A stretch of 64,000 bases of DNA from Botryococcus braunii (taxonomy: Eukaryota > Chlorophyta > Trebouxiophyceae), in the NCBI GenBank assembly GCA_002005505.1, contig KV908366.1:551432-615431 (forward strand). Direction: 5' to 3'. Both the position numbers and the translations under genes were made by a program. Below are positions 31,371 through 40,386 of this stretch, one piece after another (within the stretch, counting starts at the first letter, position 1; every line of letters begins with the position of its first letter). The notes under the pieces were generated by a model. That model did no database searches and was not told the DNA's origin. It saw nothing but the letters and a program-made list of their open reading frames with translations.

Positions 31371-31850
31371 TTTTTCGACCTCCTGTCGGTAATGTGCCGC
31401 CACCATGGCTCCCTGTTCATCTGAGACAACACGCTTTGCCTTTTTCTTGACTTTAACTGGTTCTGGTTCTTCCTCTGATGAACTCGACTCTTCCGACGAA
31501 GAGCTTACCACCTTTTTAAGCTGTTTCATCTTTTTCTTCAACGCCTTCTCTTTCTCTTTAAGTTGTATAACCCTCTCAGTTTCCGCCAATGCCTTTTCCT
31601 GTTTGACCAGTTCCCTTTCCTTTCGAGCAATCTCAGCTTTCTCCTTCCTCGCCTGTATAGCTTTTTCCCTGTTGGCATGGAGTGCGGCCACCCTTTTTTC
31701 TATGACTTCCTTCGATGCAGGCTTCCTGGTTTTCTTCGTGGGTGCACTCTGCTCCGTCCTTGACCGTTCATCTTTGAGCTTGACCTTCTTGATGGTCGTT
31801 TCACCTTCACTGTCCGACGACGAAACAATTTCTAGCATCGATGGAGCCAT
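31317..31850 (-). CDS. Lys/Glu-rich coiled-coil protein
   Basis: 177 residues: a Ser/acidic N-terminus (EIVSSSDSEGE), a basic patch (PTKKTRKPASK), a long Lys/Glu/Ala coiled-coil-like region (about 50-110), a Ser-rich acidic block (SSSSEESSSSEEE), then KKKAKRVVSDEQ. It could bind DNA or bundle within the virion, like basic core proteins of other viruses. This is inference only. TATATATGG lies at the start and no CTTWAAG box is seen, as for the structural genes. Confidence 0.6.
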   Translation of the reverse strand: MAPSMLEIVSSSDSEGETTIKKVKLKDERSRTEQSAPTKKTRKPASKEVIEKRVAALHANREKAIQARKEKAEIARKERELVKQEKALAETERVIQLKEKEKALKKKMKQLKKVVSSSSEESSSSEEEPEPVKVKKKAKRVVSDEQGAMVAAHYRQEVEKLRHDAIRKVLFGPPGHM

Positions 31851-31893
31851 ATATATCCATAGACAAGAAATAAATTAAACCCTTTCATACTAT

Positions 31894-34800
31894 ATGGGCG
31901 TGTCTATACAAGAAGACAAGTCCAGGTTGATAAACCCTATGTGGGTGAGACCCATGCAATCGAATGTAGACGTCACGGGCTTTGGTAATGTCTCACAATT
32001 TTTGACATCCAACGACCTTCCTGTTCTCAGCAATGTGGCTTACACAGGGGAATACGGAGACTTGAAAAGTTCCCCCAACCTGGAAGTGTATGCTTTAAGT
32101 AATAGTCTGTCCCAAGTAGCCACAACGGGCTCGTACCTGTCATTAAGTAATACCCCCAACCTGGAAGTGTATGCTTTAAGTAATAGTCTGTCCCAAGTAG
32201 CCACAACGGGCTCGTACCTGTCATTAAGTAATACCCCCAACCTGGAAGTGTATGCTCTAAGTAATAGTCTGTCCCAAGTAGCCACAACGGGCTCGTACCT
32301 GTCATTAAGTAATACCCCCAACCTGGAAGTGTATGCTTTAAGTAATAGTCTGTCCCAAGTAGCCACAACGGGCTCGTACCTGTCATTAAGTAATACCCCC
32401 AACCTGGAAGTGTATGCTTTAAGTAATAGTCTATCACAAGTAGCCACAACGGGCTCGTACCTGTCATTAAGTAATACCCCCAACCTGGAAGTGTATGCTG
32501 TATCCAACACCCTGTCCCAAGTAGCCACAACGGGCTCGTACCTGTCATTAAGTAATACCCCCAACCTGGAAGTGTATGCTTTAAGTAATAGTCTATCACA
32601 AGTAGCCACAACGGGCTCGTACCTGTCATTAAGTAATACCCCCAACCTGGAAGTGTATGCTTTAAGTAATAGTCTATCACAAGTAGCCACAACGGGCGAC
32701 TATGCGAACCTCCTCAACGCCCCCAACCTCTCAATGTATGCCCTGTCTAATAGTCTATCACAATCCGACTGGCTTGAAAGCAACGTGAGCAACCTCAGTT
32801 ATATTCTCAACAAACCATCGAATGTATCATGCTTTTCAAACGATGCTGGATTCATTATCGAAGGTTCATCTGCGTCTCTAACAAATCTCACCATCACCGG
32901 GAATATCCAGATGAGCAACAGCAGTTATTTGGTGACTCAGGTGTCTCCGGTTTTCAATGGAAGCTTCTGGTCCATTGGGGACAATCCGATCGAGCGACCT
33001 TCTGCCCTTTCGGAAGCACTTAAAATAGGCGGGTATATCTTCGACGGTGCCCAGATACTCTGGGACGGTGCGCAGCAAGCCCAGCTCATGTTCAATCAGG
33101 GCGCCATGGCGGACAAGATGGCAGCTGATACCGCTACGGATGTAGCTGAGCGTCTCAATGACCCCGAAAATGAACTTACTATCAATTGGTCGGCTGTCTC
33201 TCAAAAGCCTCTAGCAAACCAGGGAATTTCACAGGACATCGGCATAGCTGGCGGTCTCTTTATGGATGGCTCTATCTATTTGGACGGAGGTGCTTCTGTT
33301 GGCTTGGACGGTGGAGTAAGCTGGGGGTCGGCAGATAGAAGCAAGAAGATTTTGGATGTAGGTGCGCAGCGTATCAACCTTCTTGTAGCCAACACAAACA
33401 GTCTGCTTTGTAATACAGGGTTGATAAGCACTTTGACGAGTGGAGACATCAATACTGACAACATCTATTGTGTGGCGAACCTCGTGTCTCTGGGCAAGTT
33501 CGTGGGCAACGTGGGAACATTCAATTCTATTCTAAGCAATCTTTTCACGACGAGTACATTCACGACCTCGGACATTAATGCTGATAATGTCTATTGTAAT
33601 TCAAACCTCGTATCACTCGGAAATGCCTCTTTTGTCCGTGCGAACATCACGAGTCTCGTGGGACAAACAGCAACCCTCACCGGGAACCTCACTGTTCCGT
33701 CAGGAAACATCACAAGTCTTCAAACAGCCAACCTGTATGTATCCAATGTATCATATCTCTCAAACTCCACCCTCGTAGCCCCCTCTGTCCAAACAGCCAA
33801 CCTGTATGTATCCAATGTATCATATCTCTCAAACTCCACCCTCGTAGCCCCCTCTGTCCAAACAGCCAACCTGTATGTATCCAATGTATCATATCTCTCA
33901 AACTCCACCCTCGTAGCCCCCTCTGTCCAAACAGCCAACTTGTATGTGTCCAATGTATCATATCTTTCAAACTCCACCCTCGTAGCCCCCTCTGTCCAAA
34001 CAGCCAACTTGTATGTATCCAATGTATCATATCTCTCAAACTCCACCCTCGTATCCCCCTCTGTCCAAACAGCCAACTTGTATGTATCCAATGTATCATA
34101 TCTTTCAAACTCCACCCTCGTAGCCCCCTCTGTCCAAACAGCCAACTTGTATGTATCCAATGTATCATATCTTTCAAACTCCACCCTCGTAGCCCCCTCT
34201 GTCCAAACAGCCAACTTGTATGTGTCCAATGTATCATATCTTTCAAACTCCACCCTCGTAGCCCCCTCTGTCCAAACAGCCAACTTGTATGTGTCCAATG
34301 TATCATATCTTTCAAACTCCACCCTCGTAGCCCCCTCTGTTAGTGTAAGTAACACCTTCACTCTTGGCAATTCCCTGGCGAACAGCTACATCGTCTTGGC
34401 GAATGGTCAGCTTTCCGTAGGAAACGCCGCAAGCAACACCTTTAATTTCAGCTCAGTAAGCACATCGGGTATCATATCCAATTCTTTAAGTATCTCTAAC
34501 AGCTCATATGTCATCAACGCTCAAGGCGTGTTTCAACGAACAGGAAACGCTTTCTCCGTTTATCCAAATTTAAGCCCGTATCTCCTGTCTAACGGCAATG
34601 CATCACAACTCACAGGGCTCACAAACAACCAACTCCCATCATCAATCAATATCCCTGGTGCCATAGTGTCAAACACATCTGTCTCCACTACAGGGAATAT
34701 CACGGCTTCATTCCTGTTCGGCAATGCATCACAACTCACCGGCCTCCCGCCGTTTTCAGGGAATATAACAAACGACCAATTACCCTCAACCATCATGATA

Positions 34801-35718
34801 TCTGGAAACATAGCTTCTAACTCGGGAATAACTGCAAATTCAGCATATATAAAGGGAACTCGTGGAATCCTGAATGTATCGGGTGCAGACCCCGGGCATA
34901 TGTTGGTGACGTCATACACGGAAGCAGTTGGTGATGTATATGGAATTGGCCAGTACGGAGGCGGCGCAACAAGGTTGTTTCACTCCAACTCTTTCACCCC
35001 TGCTTTTACAGCCATTTCATCATATCGAGGCAACAATGTATTTACAGACATCCTCGTGGTCAGGGGAAACACACAAAATGTAGGCATTGGCACTTCAAAT
35101 CCGACCGAAAAACTTCAAGTGTCCGGCAATGTCTCTGCAACATTTTTCAAAGGCAATGGATCATTACTCACGGGGATAACGGGCGCCCAACTCCCATCGA
35201 CTATTGGTGTGAATACTCTTCTGGCCAACACGAATGTTTTGGTTGGTGCAACAGCCTCACTCACTGGAGCTTTAGTGTCGGGTATAACATCTTCTGGAAA
35301 TCTAACAACCCCTGTTTCGACTTTGGTTTCAAACGCTTCTATTCAAACAGCCGGGTTTTTCATAGGTGATGGGTCTTTCCTGTCAAATATAAACTCATCC
35401 GACGTATCCGGAACTTTCACGAACAATCAACTCCCGAGCACCATAAATATTCCCGGAAACATCACTTCAAACTCACAGGTCATATGCAACGGTGTGCAAG
35501 TGTCAGGTAATGTATCCGCGAATTACCTTTTCGGCAATGCCTCTCAACTCACGGGGTACAACAATATCACGGCATCAGGAACGGTTCAAGCAGCCGCCTT
35601 TAGTACATCAGCTGAGGTGCCGTTCTCACCACTTCAAATTTCTTCGGGAACATTTCTCAATGCACGGGATTTATTAATAGCCAGCTTCCTTCTTCTATCA
35701 ATGTATCAGGAACGATAA
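31894..35718 (+). CDS. Giant repetitive fibre protein, N-terminal frame
   Basis: 1274 residues before the frame closes. Built from Asn/Ser/Thr-rich beta-type repeats: eight 27-residue repeats (LEVYALSNSLSQVATTG...) at 32083-32730, nine 23-residue repeats (QTANLYVSNVSYLSNSTL...) at 33720-34340, and later degenerate GNASQLTG and NNQLPS repeats. This resembles trimeric tail-fibre or spike shafts. Near 35660-35670 the frame shifts; the C-terminal part continues in another frame to 36830 and carries the chaperone domain. Intact, the protein would be about 1640 residues, very large for a PLV. A host-attachment fibre is likely (inference). Confidence 0.8.
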   Translation: MGVSIQEDKSRLINPMWVRPMQSNVDVTGFGNVSQFLTSNDLPVLSNVAYTGEYGDLKSSPNLEVYALSNSLSQVATTGSYLSLSNTPNLEVYALSNSLSQVATTGSYLSLSNTPNLEVYALSNSLSQVATTGSYLSLSNTPNLEVYALSNSLSQVATTGSYLSLSNTPNLEVYALSNSLSQVATTGSYLSLSNTPNLEVYAVSNTLSQVATTGSYLSLSNTPNLEVYALSNSLSQVATTGSYLSLSNTPNLEVYALSNSLSQVATTGDYANLLNAPNLSMYALSNSLSQSDWLESNVSNLSYILNKPSNVSCFSNDAGFIIEGSSASLTNLTITGNIQMSNSSYLVTQVSPVFNGSFWSIGDNPIERPSALSEALKIGGYIFDGAQILWDGAQQAQLMFNQGAMADKMAADTATDVAERLNDPENELTINWSAVSQKPLANQGISQDIGIAGGLFMDGSIYLDGGASVGLDGGVSWGSADRSKKILDVGAQRINLLVANTNSLLCNTGLISTLTSGDINTDNIYCVANLVSLGKFVGNVGTFNSILSNLFTTSTFTTSDINADNVYCNSNLVSLGNASFVRANITSLVGQTATLTGNLTVPSGNITSLQTANLYVSNVSYLSNSTLVAPSVQTANLYVSNVSYLSNSTLVAPSVQTANLYVSNVSYLSNSTLVAPSVQTANLYVSNVSYLSNSTLVAPSVQTANLYVSNVSYLSNSTLVSPSVQTANLYVSNVSYLSNSTLVAPSVQTANLYVSNVSYLSNSTLVAPSVQTANLYVSNVSYLSNSTLVAPSVQTANLYVSNVSYLSNSTLVAPSVSVSNTFTLGNSLANSYIVLANGQLSVGNAASNTFNFSSVSTSGIISNSLSISNSSYVINAQGVFQRTGNAFSVYPNLSPYLLSNGNASQLTGLTNNQLPSSINIPGAIVSNTSVSTTGNITASFLFGNASQLTGLPPFSGNITNDQLPSTIMISGNIASNSGITANSAYIKGTRGILNVSGADPGHMLVTSYTEAVGDVYGIGQYGGGATRLFHSNSFTPAFTAISSYRGNNVFTDILVVRGNTQNVGIGTSNPTEKLQVSGNVSATFFKGNGSLLTGITGAQLPSTIGVNTLLANTNVLVGATASLTGALVSGITSSGNLTTPVSTLVSNASIQTAGFFIGDGSFLSNINSSDVSGTFTNNQLPSTINIPGNITSNSQVICNGVQVSGNVSANYLFGNASQLTGYNNITASGTVQAAAFSTSAEVPFSPLQISSGTFLNARDLLIASFLLLSMYQER
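32083..32730 (+). repeat. Eight 81-bp coding repeats
   Basis: Nearly identical 81-bp units in phase with the reading frame. The sixth unit differs (YAVSNTL) and the eighth diverges at its end. They are probably maintained by slippage or unequal exchange, so copy number may vary between isolates or be mis-assembled. Confidence 0.95.
33720..34340 (+). repeat. Nine 69-bp coding repeats
   Basis: In-frame 69-bp units with a few synonymous changes (for example CTGTATGTATCC against TTGTATGTGTCC) and one Ala-to-Ser change in unit five. They form a second expandable shaft segment of the fibre. Confidence 0.95.
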
Positions 35719-35768
35719 ATAGTAATTCAAGCATCACGGCAACTGGAAACATTTCGACACCTCTGTTT

Positions 35769-36830
35769 GTGAATGCGGGCTATTTCTTTGGGAACGGTTC
35801 TCAACTCACGGGATTAACAAACACCCAGCTGCCCAGCAATATATCCTGCAATGTTTTAACCGTGAATACATCCCTCGTATCTACAGGAGCAACCACTTTA
35901 TCCGGTTTGTTGTGTGGCAACGTCAATCTATCACGAGGGGTCGGGTTTGGTTATGGAAGCATCACGAATGCTGATACGATAACGGCAAACGTCGGTGCCT
36001 TCCCGGGGTGGTGTCAAGCGAATACATACTGGCTGGCATCAACGCAGGCGTGGGGAGGTGCCTCGGGGGTTGGAACGTCCACATACATGGTCTGTGGAAA
36101 TTTAGGTGCTTCCTCTTATTTCGGGGGCACCACGACCTCTGCAATGCCCATCATTCTGGCCAACTGTTCACTGTACACGTGGGGCTTCCTGTTTGGAGAT
36201 GGAGGGTATGTGAGTAATATCCGTGGAACCGCTCTTCAAACTCAAATAAACAACAACCGCCTGCCCACAAATGTGAATATAGGAGGAACATTACAAGCAA
36301 ACGGGGCGACTACTTTATCATCTACACTGGCCGTCAGCGGGCTCACGACGCTCTCAAACAATCTACAGTTTTCATCGGGGGCGTACATAACCAACCCCGG
36401 AGTTGGAGGGAATGGTATGTCGATTATTTGGGGTGGATCGACTAACCAATCTTCATTCGTATGGCAAAGCGATACCAACGTTGTGGCGTATAACAAAACA
36501 GGTGCTGCTGTCTGGGCAACGGGGGCGATTAATAGCGATGGACGATTCAAAAAAAATATTAGAAACTTGGGAAATGTATCGAGCATTTTGAGAAATATAA
36601 AGCCTCGAAAATTTAAGTACAATGACGACGACATGGACAGGGAGGAAGTGGGCTTTTTGGTCGAAGAGGTACAACCATTCATCCCCGAAATCATTCAACC
36701 GATTACAAACCCCGACACTGGCTTGACAAATAATCTGTTAAGATATGAAAAGTTGTCCCCATACTTGGTACAGGCATTCCAGGAGCTTGATCAGCGCATC
36801 ACTGTACTGGAAAAGAGCTTAAAAAAATAA
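35769..36830 (+). CDS. Fibre C-terminal part with S74-like chaperone
   Basis: 353 residues from the first ATG, but the frame is open back to about 35665, so this is the end of the upstream fibre gene. The last 100 residues match the intramolecular chaperone of endosialidase and tail-spike type (peptidase S74): SDGRFKKNI with the Ser-Asp self-cleavage site, IKPRKFKYN, EEVGFLVEEVQPFIPE, and LSPYLVQAFQELDQRI ending in a coiled coil. Such domains trimerise the fibre and are cleaved off. The presence of this domain supports reading the preceding repeats as a fibre shaft. Confidence 0.85.
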   Translation: MNAGYFFGNGSQLTGLTNTQLPSNISCNVLTVNTSLVSTGATTLSGLLCGNVNLSRGVGFGYGSITNADTITANVGAFPGWCQANTYWLASTQAWGGASGVGTSTYMVCGNLGASSYFGGTTTSAMPIILANCSLYTWGFLFGDGGYVSNIRGTALQTQINNNRLPTNVNIGGTLQANGATTLSSTLAVSGLTTLSNNLQFSSGAYITNPGVGGNGMSIIWGGSTNQSSFVWQSDTNVVAYNKTGAAVWATGAINSDGRFKKNIRNLGNVSSILRNIKPRKFKYNDDDMDREEVGFLVEEVQPFIPEIIQPITNPDTGLTNNLLRYEKLSPYLVQAFQELDQRITVLEKSLKK

Positions 36831-36842
36831 AGCATATATCAT

Positions 36843-37453
36843 ATGGAAGACGACCCGATGACATCTATACACCTTGGGTTCTCAAATATCGTATATGAAC
36901 ACCCCGATGTGCAAAGACATTATGCATCCCAGCTGGGTTATGAAATAGACGACGAGCTGACGACAAAGAACTTTACTGTTTTTCATCATCCGGGAAATGC
37001 CAACACCGTCCTGGCATTCCGTGGAACAAAGGAAGTAGCCGATGCTCCCGTCGACGGTCTGGTACTATTAAACATGGGGTCACACAGTCAGCGCTTTAAA
37101 ACGCCTCTGCTGTGGCGAAACGGGTAATTTCCAAGTACGGTTTGACAAACTCATCAACCACTGGTCATAGTTTGGGGGGTTCAGCCAGTATCCATGTGAA
37201 TAGAGAAACAGGCTTGAAGTCGACGGCATTCAATCCCCTGTCCAGCCTGGGTGGAAAAGTATCAGGCACCGTTGAAAAAACATACTGCAACACGGTGGGT
37301 GCCTCCTCATCACGATGTAAAAACGCTCGAAACAGCACGGTCTTCAAGGTTGATAATGACCCCGTAGCCATGAGGTACAGAGGAGCCGACCAGGCGGTTG
37401 TGAGAGTTCGACAAAAGACAAAAAACCCACATAGTCTTGATAATTTTAAGTAG
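36843..37453 (+). pseudogene. Class-3-like lipase with frameshift
   Basis: The first frame (36843-37127) has VFHHPGNANTVLAFRGT, the oxyanion-strand region of lipase-3 enzymes. A second frame (to 37453, open back to 37100) has the nucleophile elbow TTGHSLGGSA with the catalytic Ser. The frames must join by a -1 shift within about 37097-37111, a TTTAAAAC region. Read through, it would be a small alpha/beta-hydrolase of about 200 residues, perhaps acting on host lipids at entry or exit. TATATCATATGG at the start is TATA-only. A one-base error or real mutation is likelier than programmed shifting, since slippage there gives poor re-pairing. Confidence 0.7.
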
Positions 37454-37464
37454 TTATATAGTAT

Positions 37465-37698
37465 ATGGCTCGGTGTGATACTTATAAGAAAAAGAAGAAA
37501 CGATGTGGATGCGGCGTGCATCAACATGTCACCGTAAAGATAGACCAGAGCCGAAAGGGAGGTTCAAAACGAAAGGGTAGTAGAGGGTCTGGTTCCCGAC
37601 CTGGCGCACAAAACATCATCAACCTCACTGTCCCTTCACAACCAAACTACCACGACATGGTTCATCCACCGCTCCCCCCATGCACCAACATCATATAA
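37465..37698 (+). CDS. Small basic PLV protein (77 aa)
   Basis: N-terminus CDTYKKKKKRCGCGVHQH, then KGGSKRKGSRGSGSR, and a hydrophobic, Pro-rich C-terminus. It is strongly basic, so nucleic-acid condensation or a minor virion role is plausible. No family is recognised. It starts 12 bp after the lipase stop with TATATAGTATATGG before it. It lies in the structural cluster. Confidence 0.6.
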   Translation: MARCDTYKKKKKRCGCGVHQHVTVKIDQSRKGGSKRKGSRGSGSRPGAQNIINLTVPSQPNYHDMVHPPLPPCTNII

Positions 37699-37715
37699 AC
37701 AGGGTGTCATCCACA

Positions 37716-38483
37716 ATGAGCTTTGGTGTTCAGAGTGATACGAGTATGCCCGACCCCGTCCATGTCCCACGGGCGAATGTAATCTACGAAGACTTTGATG
37801 TCCATATCCCCCGTCCCAGGATGGTTGATACACCCTTTACAGTGTCGAACCCTGTTCCAAATGTAGTAGATAGAACCTTTGATGTATCCAACCCTGTTCC
37901 CAGGGTGGTCGAAACGGTCTTTGATGTAAGAAACCCAAGCATCAACTTGGTTGATACTGAATACACCATTTGAAATCCCGTCCTCAATGTCATCAATCAA
38001 CCAGTCCCCCGTTTCGTGGCATCCGCACCCCCCACGCCAATGGCACAGGATGGTGAGGAGCTTCCAAGACTGAATACACTCGAACGAAATGTGGCACAAA
38101 GACGGGACAGGGATGGCACACCCCGTTCAACCACCCAGGGCGGCCTCCTCACTAGCTCGAACGAAGTCTATGTAAGGTCGAGACCACGATGGTTGTTAGA
38201 AAACCAACACATCAGAGAGGCATTGTCAGCAGCAGGCAACTACGATGAGACTTTCAACAGGTATAGAAACTACATCGATAGAAACTTTCAACAATATCAA
38301 ATAGAAAACACCTCGGGAATGACACATCAGAGAAGGAACCAGTATCAGACGGAACTGGGAAACCGAATAATCCGCGACTTTTTCCAAGAAATGGGGAGAA
38401 ATCAGATTGAAGGCACCCCAAGCAACCAAGTGGCTGTTGTACAACCCCCCGGAGAAGTTGAAGAAATCCGCTCAGTAATTTAA
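37716..38483 (+). pseudogene. NPVP-repeat PLV protein interrupted by TGA
   Basis: The start is taken at MSFGVQSD (37716). Residues about 35-85 contain repeats of the type (S/R)NPVP.VV(D/E) ending in FDV or similar. A TGA at 37971-37973 stops the frame exactly where the repeat expects Ser or Arg, and the repeat continues in the same frame (NPVLNVINQPVPRF) into a 155-residue remainder ending at 38483. So this is one gene of about 255 codons with a nonsense codon or UGA readthrough. The second half is Arg/Gln-rich. Function unknown; its position between fibre and ATPase suggests a virion protein. Confidence 0.65.
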
Positions 38484-38510
38484 TTATTGTATATTAAAGA
38501 GGCCATCACG

Positions 38511-39374
38511 ATGAAGCTCAAACTCTTGAACCAGTACGGGATTGAAGCACCGAAAATAGCAAAGCACGCATTTGCCTTTGACACTCCCCGGAACGAAATC
38601 AAGCTCCACACCCTGGCAGGGTTCATTGGGACAAGGGGTGGAGGTAAAAGTCTGGCGATACTCAACAAGATACGGCATCTTAAAGACCAGGGATTTTGTG
38701 ATAGAATGATTATACTGTCTCCCACATACCATTCTAACAAAGCCCTCTTTGACCTGGTGCCCCACAAGGAAGAGGATGTGTTCATCGAGCCGGTAAGAGA
38801 AAGCCTGCATAAAATCATAGAAATAGTAGAAGAGGAGGGTGAAGAATGGAACAGGTACCTCGAAGAACTAAAACAATGGAAAAAACAAATGAAACGGCGT
38901 GAGTTACACAAGCACGATGTGTTCAACCCCCTGTATGAAGCAGACCCCGAAAAGCCTACATCAAAGTATGGACACAAGCCCGTCCTGCACATCGTCATGG
39001 ATGACTTACAAGGCACTCCTGTCTTTTCGATGTCCCCCAAATCCCCCCTGGCCAATATGCTCCTCCGACACCGTCATCTGGGTAAAGGGCTGGGTGCATC
39101 TGTATGGCTCGCTTGCCAAACATTCAAATCCCAGGGAGGTCTTCCAAGAGCCATCCGTCAGAACCTCACACTCCTCGCCCTGTTTAAAACAAGGGATGAA
39201 AAAGCTTTGAATGACATATGCGATGAGGTTGCATCGGACATACAGCCTGAGACCTTTCTGTCTGCCTACAGGTTCGCCACAAAGGAGCCTCACTCGTTCC
39301 TCCTGGTGGATTTCTCACCCAAAACAGAGCAGCATCGTTTTCGTAAAAGGTTCGATACATTAATCCTTGTATAA
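38511..39374 (+). CDS. Genome-packaging ATPase (FtsK/HerA, A32-like)
   Basis: 287 residues from the first ATG. Walker A GTRGGGKS (40-47), Walker B LHIVMDD (Asp164-165), then a sensor-like stretch LACQTFKSQGGLPRAIRQN. This is the conserved DNA-packaging motor of PLVs, virophages, Polintons and giant viruses, pumping the genome into the capsid using ATP. The length is typical. It follows the NPVP gene by 27 bp, with TGTATATTAAAG before the start. Intact. Confidence 0.92.
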   Translation: MKLKLLNQYGIEAPKIAKHAFAFDTPRNEIKLHTLAGFIGTRGGGKSLAILNKIRHLKDQGFCDRMIILSPTYHSNKALFDLVPHKEEDVFIEPVRESLHKIIEIVEEEGEEWNRYLEELKQWKKQMKRRELHKHDVFNPLYEADPEKPTSKYGHKPVLHIVMDDLQGTPVFSMSPKSPLANMLLRHRHLGKGLGASVWLACQTFKSQGGLPRAIRQNLTLLALFKTRDEKALNDICDEVASDIQPETFLSAYRFATKEPHSFLLVDFSPKTEQHRFRKRFDTLILV

Positions 39375-39379
39375 TATTA

Positions 39380-39625
39380 ATGACAGACTCTCGTGAGACT
39401 CTCATCCGTGACGTGATGAAACTACATCCACAGCTCGACCGCATCCTCGCTCAATTGGTTGTTGACTTACACCTCAGAGCAGCACAGGAACAGGGTGAAG
39501 GCTATGACCCTGTTCAAGTAGCTGAAAGTTTAATTTCTAAGTATAGAGAAGAACAAGATGAAACCAATTCACAGCATCTTCCTGTCGACGACCAAGAGGA
39601 CAAACTCCGGGGACAACAAAGGTAA
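39380..39625 (+). CDS. Hypothetical PLV protein (81 aa)
   Basis: Starts 5 bp after the ATPase stop. Acidic and Gln-rich, mainly helical (LHPQLDRILAQLVVDLHLRAAQEQ). No domain is recognised. The last 68 bp overlap the next gene in another frame. Tight spacing suggests translation from the ATPase transcript or a compact virus-style layout. Confidence 0.6.
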   Translation: MTDSRETLIRDVMKLHPQLDRILAQLVVDLHLRAAQEQGEGYDPVQVAESLISKYREEQDETNSQHLPVDDQEDKLRGQQR

Positions 39626-39995
39626 TTGTTGGATTCCGATGGACATAGCCCTTAAAGGGGAAAACGGGGACAAGTACTATGTCATGCTAGTGTCATCCAG
39701 TCCCATCCTCATGACCGACCCCACGGACATCGTGGTGTGTTCATCGAGCATCCACCAGCCATATTCATGGGACAGCATCATCTCAGGTGAAGCCACCATC
39801 CTGGGACACCTTGTTCCCCTCCTCTCCACGGTCGACGGTGTGTATCATTCAGCATCTAGCCACGACAACCCCCCTGTCCCATGCGTCGTTCCAAAGAGTG
39901 GTTCAATCCATCTTCGTCTAATGAACTATCTGACAAATGAAACAATCCCCGACCAGGACTATGCTATTCATCTCATGGTCTTCAAGGATGAGTAG
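39558..39995 (+). CDS. Hypothetical PLV protein, possibly capsid-related
   Basis: 145 residues. The N-terminal FLSTTKRTNSGDN resembles the S-x-x-R-x-x-G start of penton-like minor capsid proteins, and the C-terminal SIHLRLMNYLTNETIPDQDYAIHLMVF looks like beta strands of a jelly roll. This resemblance is weak. The start at 39558 overlaps the preceding gene; a second in-frame ATG at 39639 would remove the overlap but lose that motif. Confidence 0.5.
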   Translation: MKPIHSIFLSTTKRTNSGDNKGNCWIPMDIALKGENGDKYYVMLVSSSPILMTDPTDIVVCSSSIHQPYSWDSIISGEATILGHLVPLLSTVDGVYHSASSHDNPPVPCVVPKSGSIHLRLMNYLTNETIPDQDYAIHLMVFKDE

Positions 39996-40027
39996 TTGCG
40001 TGTAATAATGTCGTATCTTTGAAACAA

Positions 40028-40068
40028 TTGTAGAAATGAACAATTCATCTATATGATCATTTCTACAA
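40028..40068. terminator. Hairpin between convergent PLV genes
   Basis: TTGTAGAAATGA and TCATTTCTACAA form a perfect 12-bp stem with a 17-nt loop, between stops at 39995 (plus) and 40116 (minus). Likely a bidirectional 3'-end signal, by position. Confidence 0.55.
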
Positions 40069-40115
40069 GGAAACAAACTTTTAATCTAACTTGACCCGGC
40101 CAGCACCCCCAACAT

Positions 40116-40364
40116 TTAAAAAAACGGAAACTTGTAAGTCTCCATAATCAACGCACGCTTCTCACGTGGGTGTAAAGCAGTGCAATATTGTTCGGGCGGC
40201 TGCGGGTTGGTTTTTACAAACGAAAACTTTTCAAGCCCCGCCTTGTTCGGATACATCTGTGCATTCGTCTTGTCCATGCCCATCTTCTCGGGGCAAATAT
40301 CTTCATTAGGTGGAACCCTATTCATGTTTTCCCTCATCACTTTTGTGAAAGTCGGAAGGCTCAT
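40116..40364 (-). CDS. Hypothetical PLV protein (82 aa)
   Basis: Start at MSLPTFTKVMRENM, 22 bp after the capsid stop; the longer ORF upstream only reads through the capsid gene in another frame. The product has NEDICPEKMGMDKTNAQMYPN and ends ALIMETYKFPFF. No family is recognised. Its location next to the capsid gene suggests a late, virion-associated product. Confidence 0.6.
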   Translation of the reverse strand: MSLPTFTKVMRENMNRVPPNEDICPEKMGMDKTNAQMYPNKAGLEKFSFVKTNPQPPEQYCTALHPREKRALIMETYKFPFF

Positions 40365-40386
40365 GATAATATTATAAACAAACAAA

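Noticed and set aside
32027..32692. Minus-strand 216-221-aa repetitive ORFs, and similar ones at 33710-34370
   Set aside because: Antisense shadows of the fibre repeats; open only because the repeat period is a multiple of three.
31894..35718. CRISPR-like array from the regular 81-bp and 69-bp repeats
   Set aside because: The units are contiguous coding repeats in frame, with no unique spacers.
37092..37112. Programmed -1 frameshift in the lipase
   Set aside because: The tract is not in the phase of a classic slippery heptamer and re-pairing would be poor; kept only as a checkable alternative.
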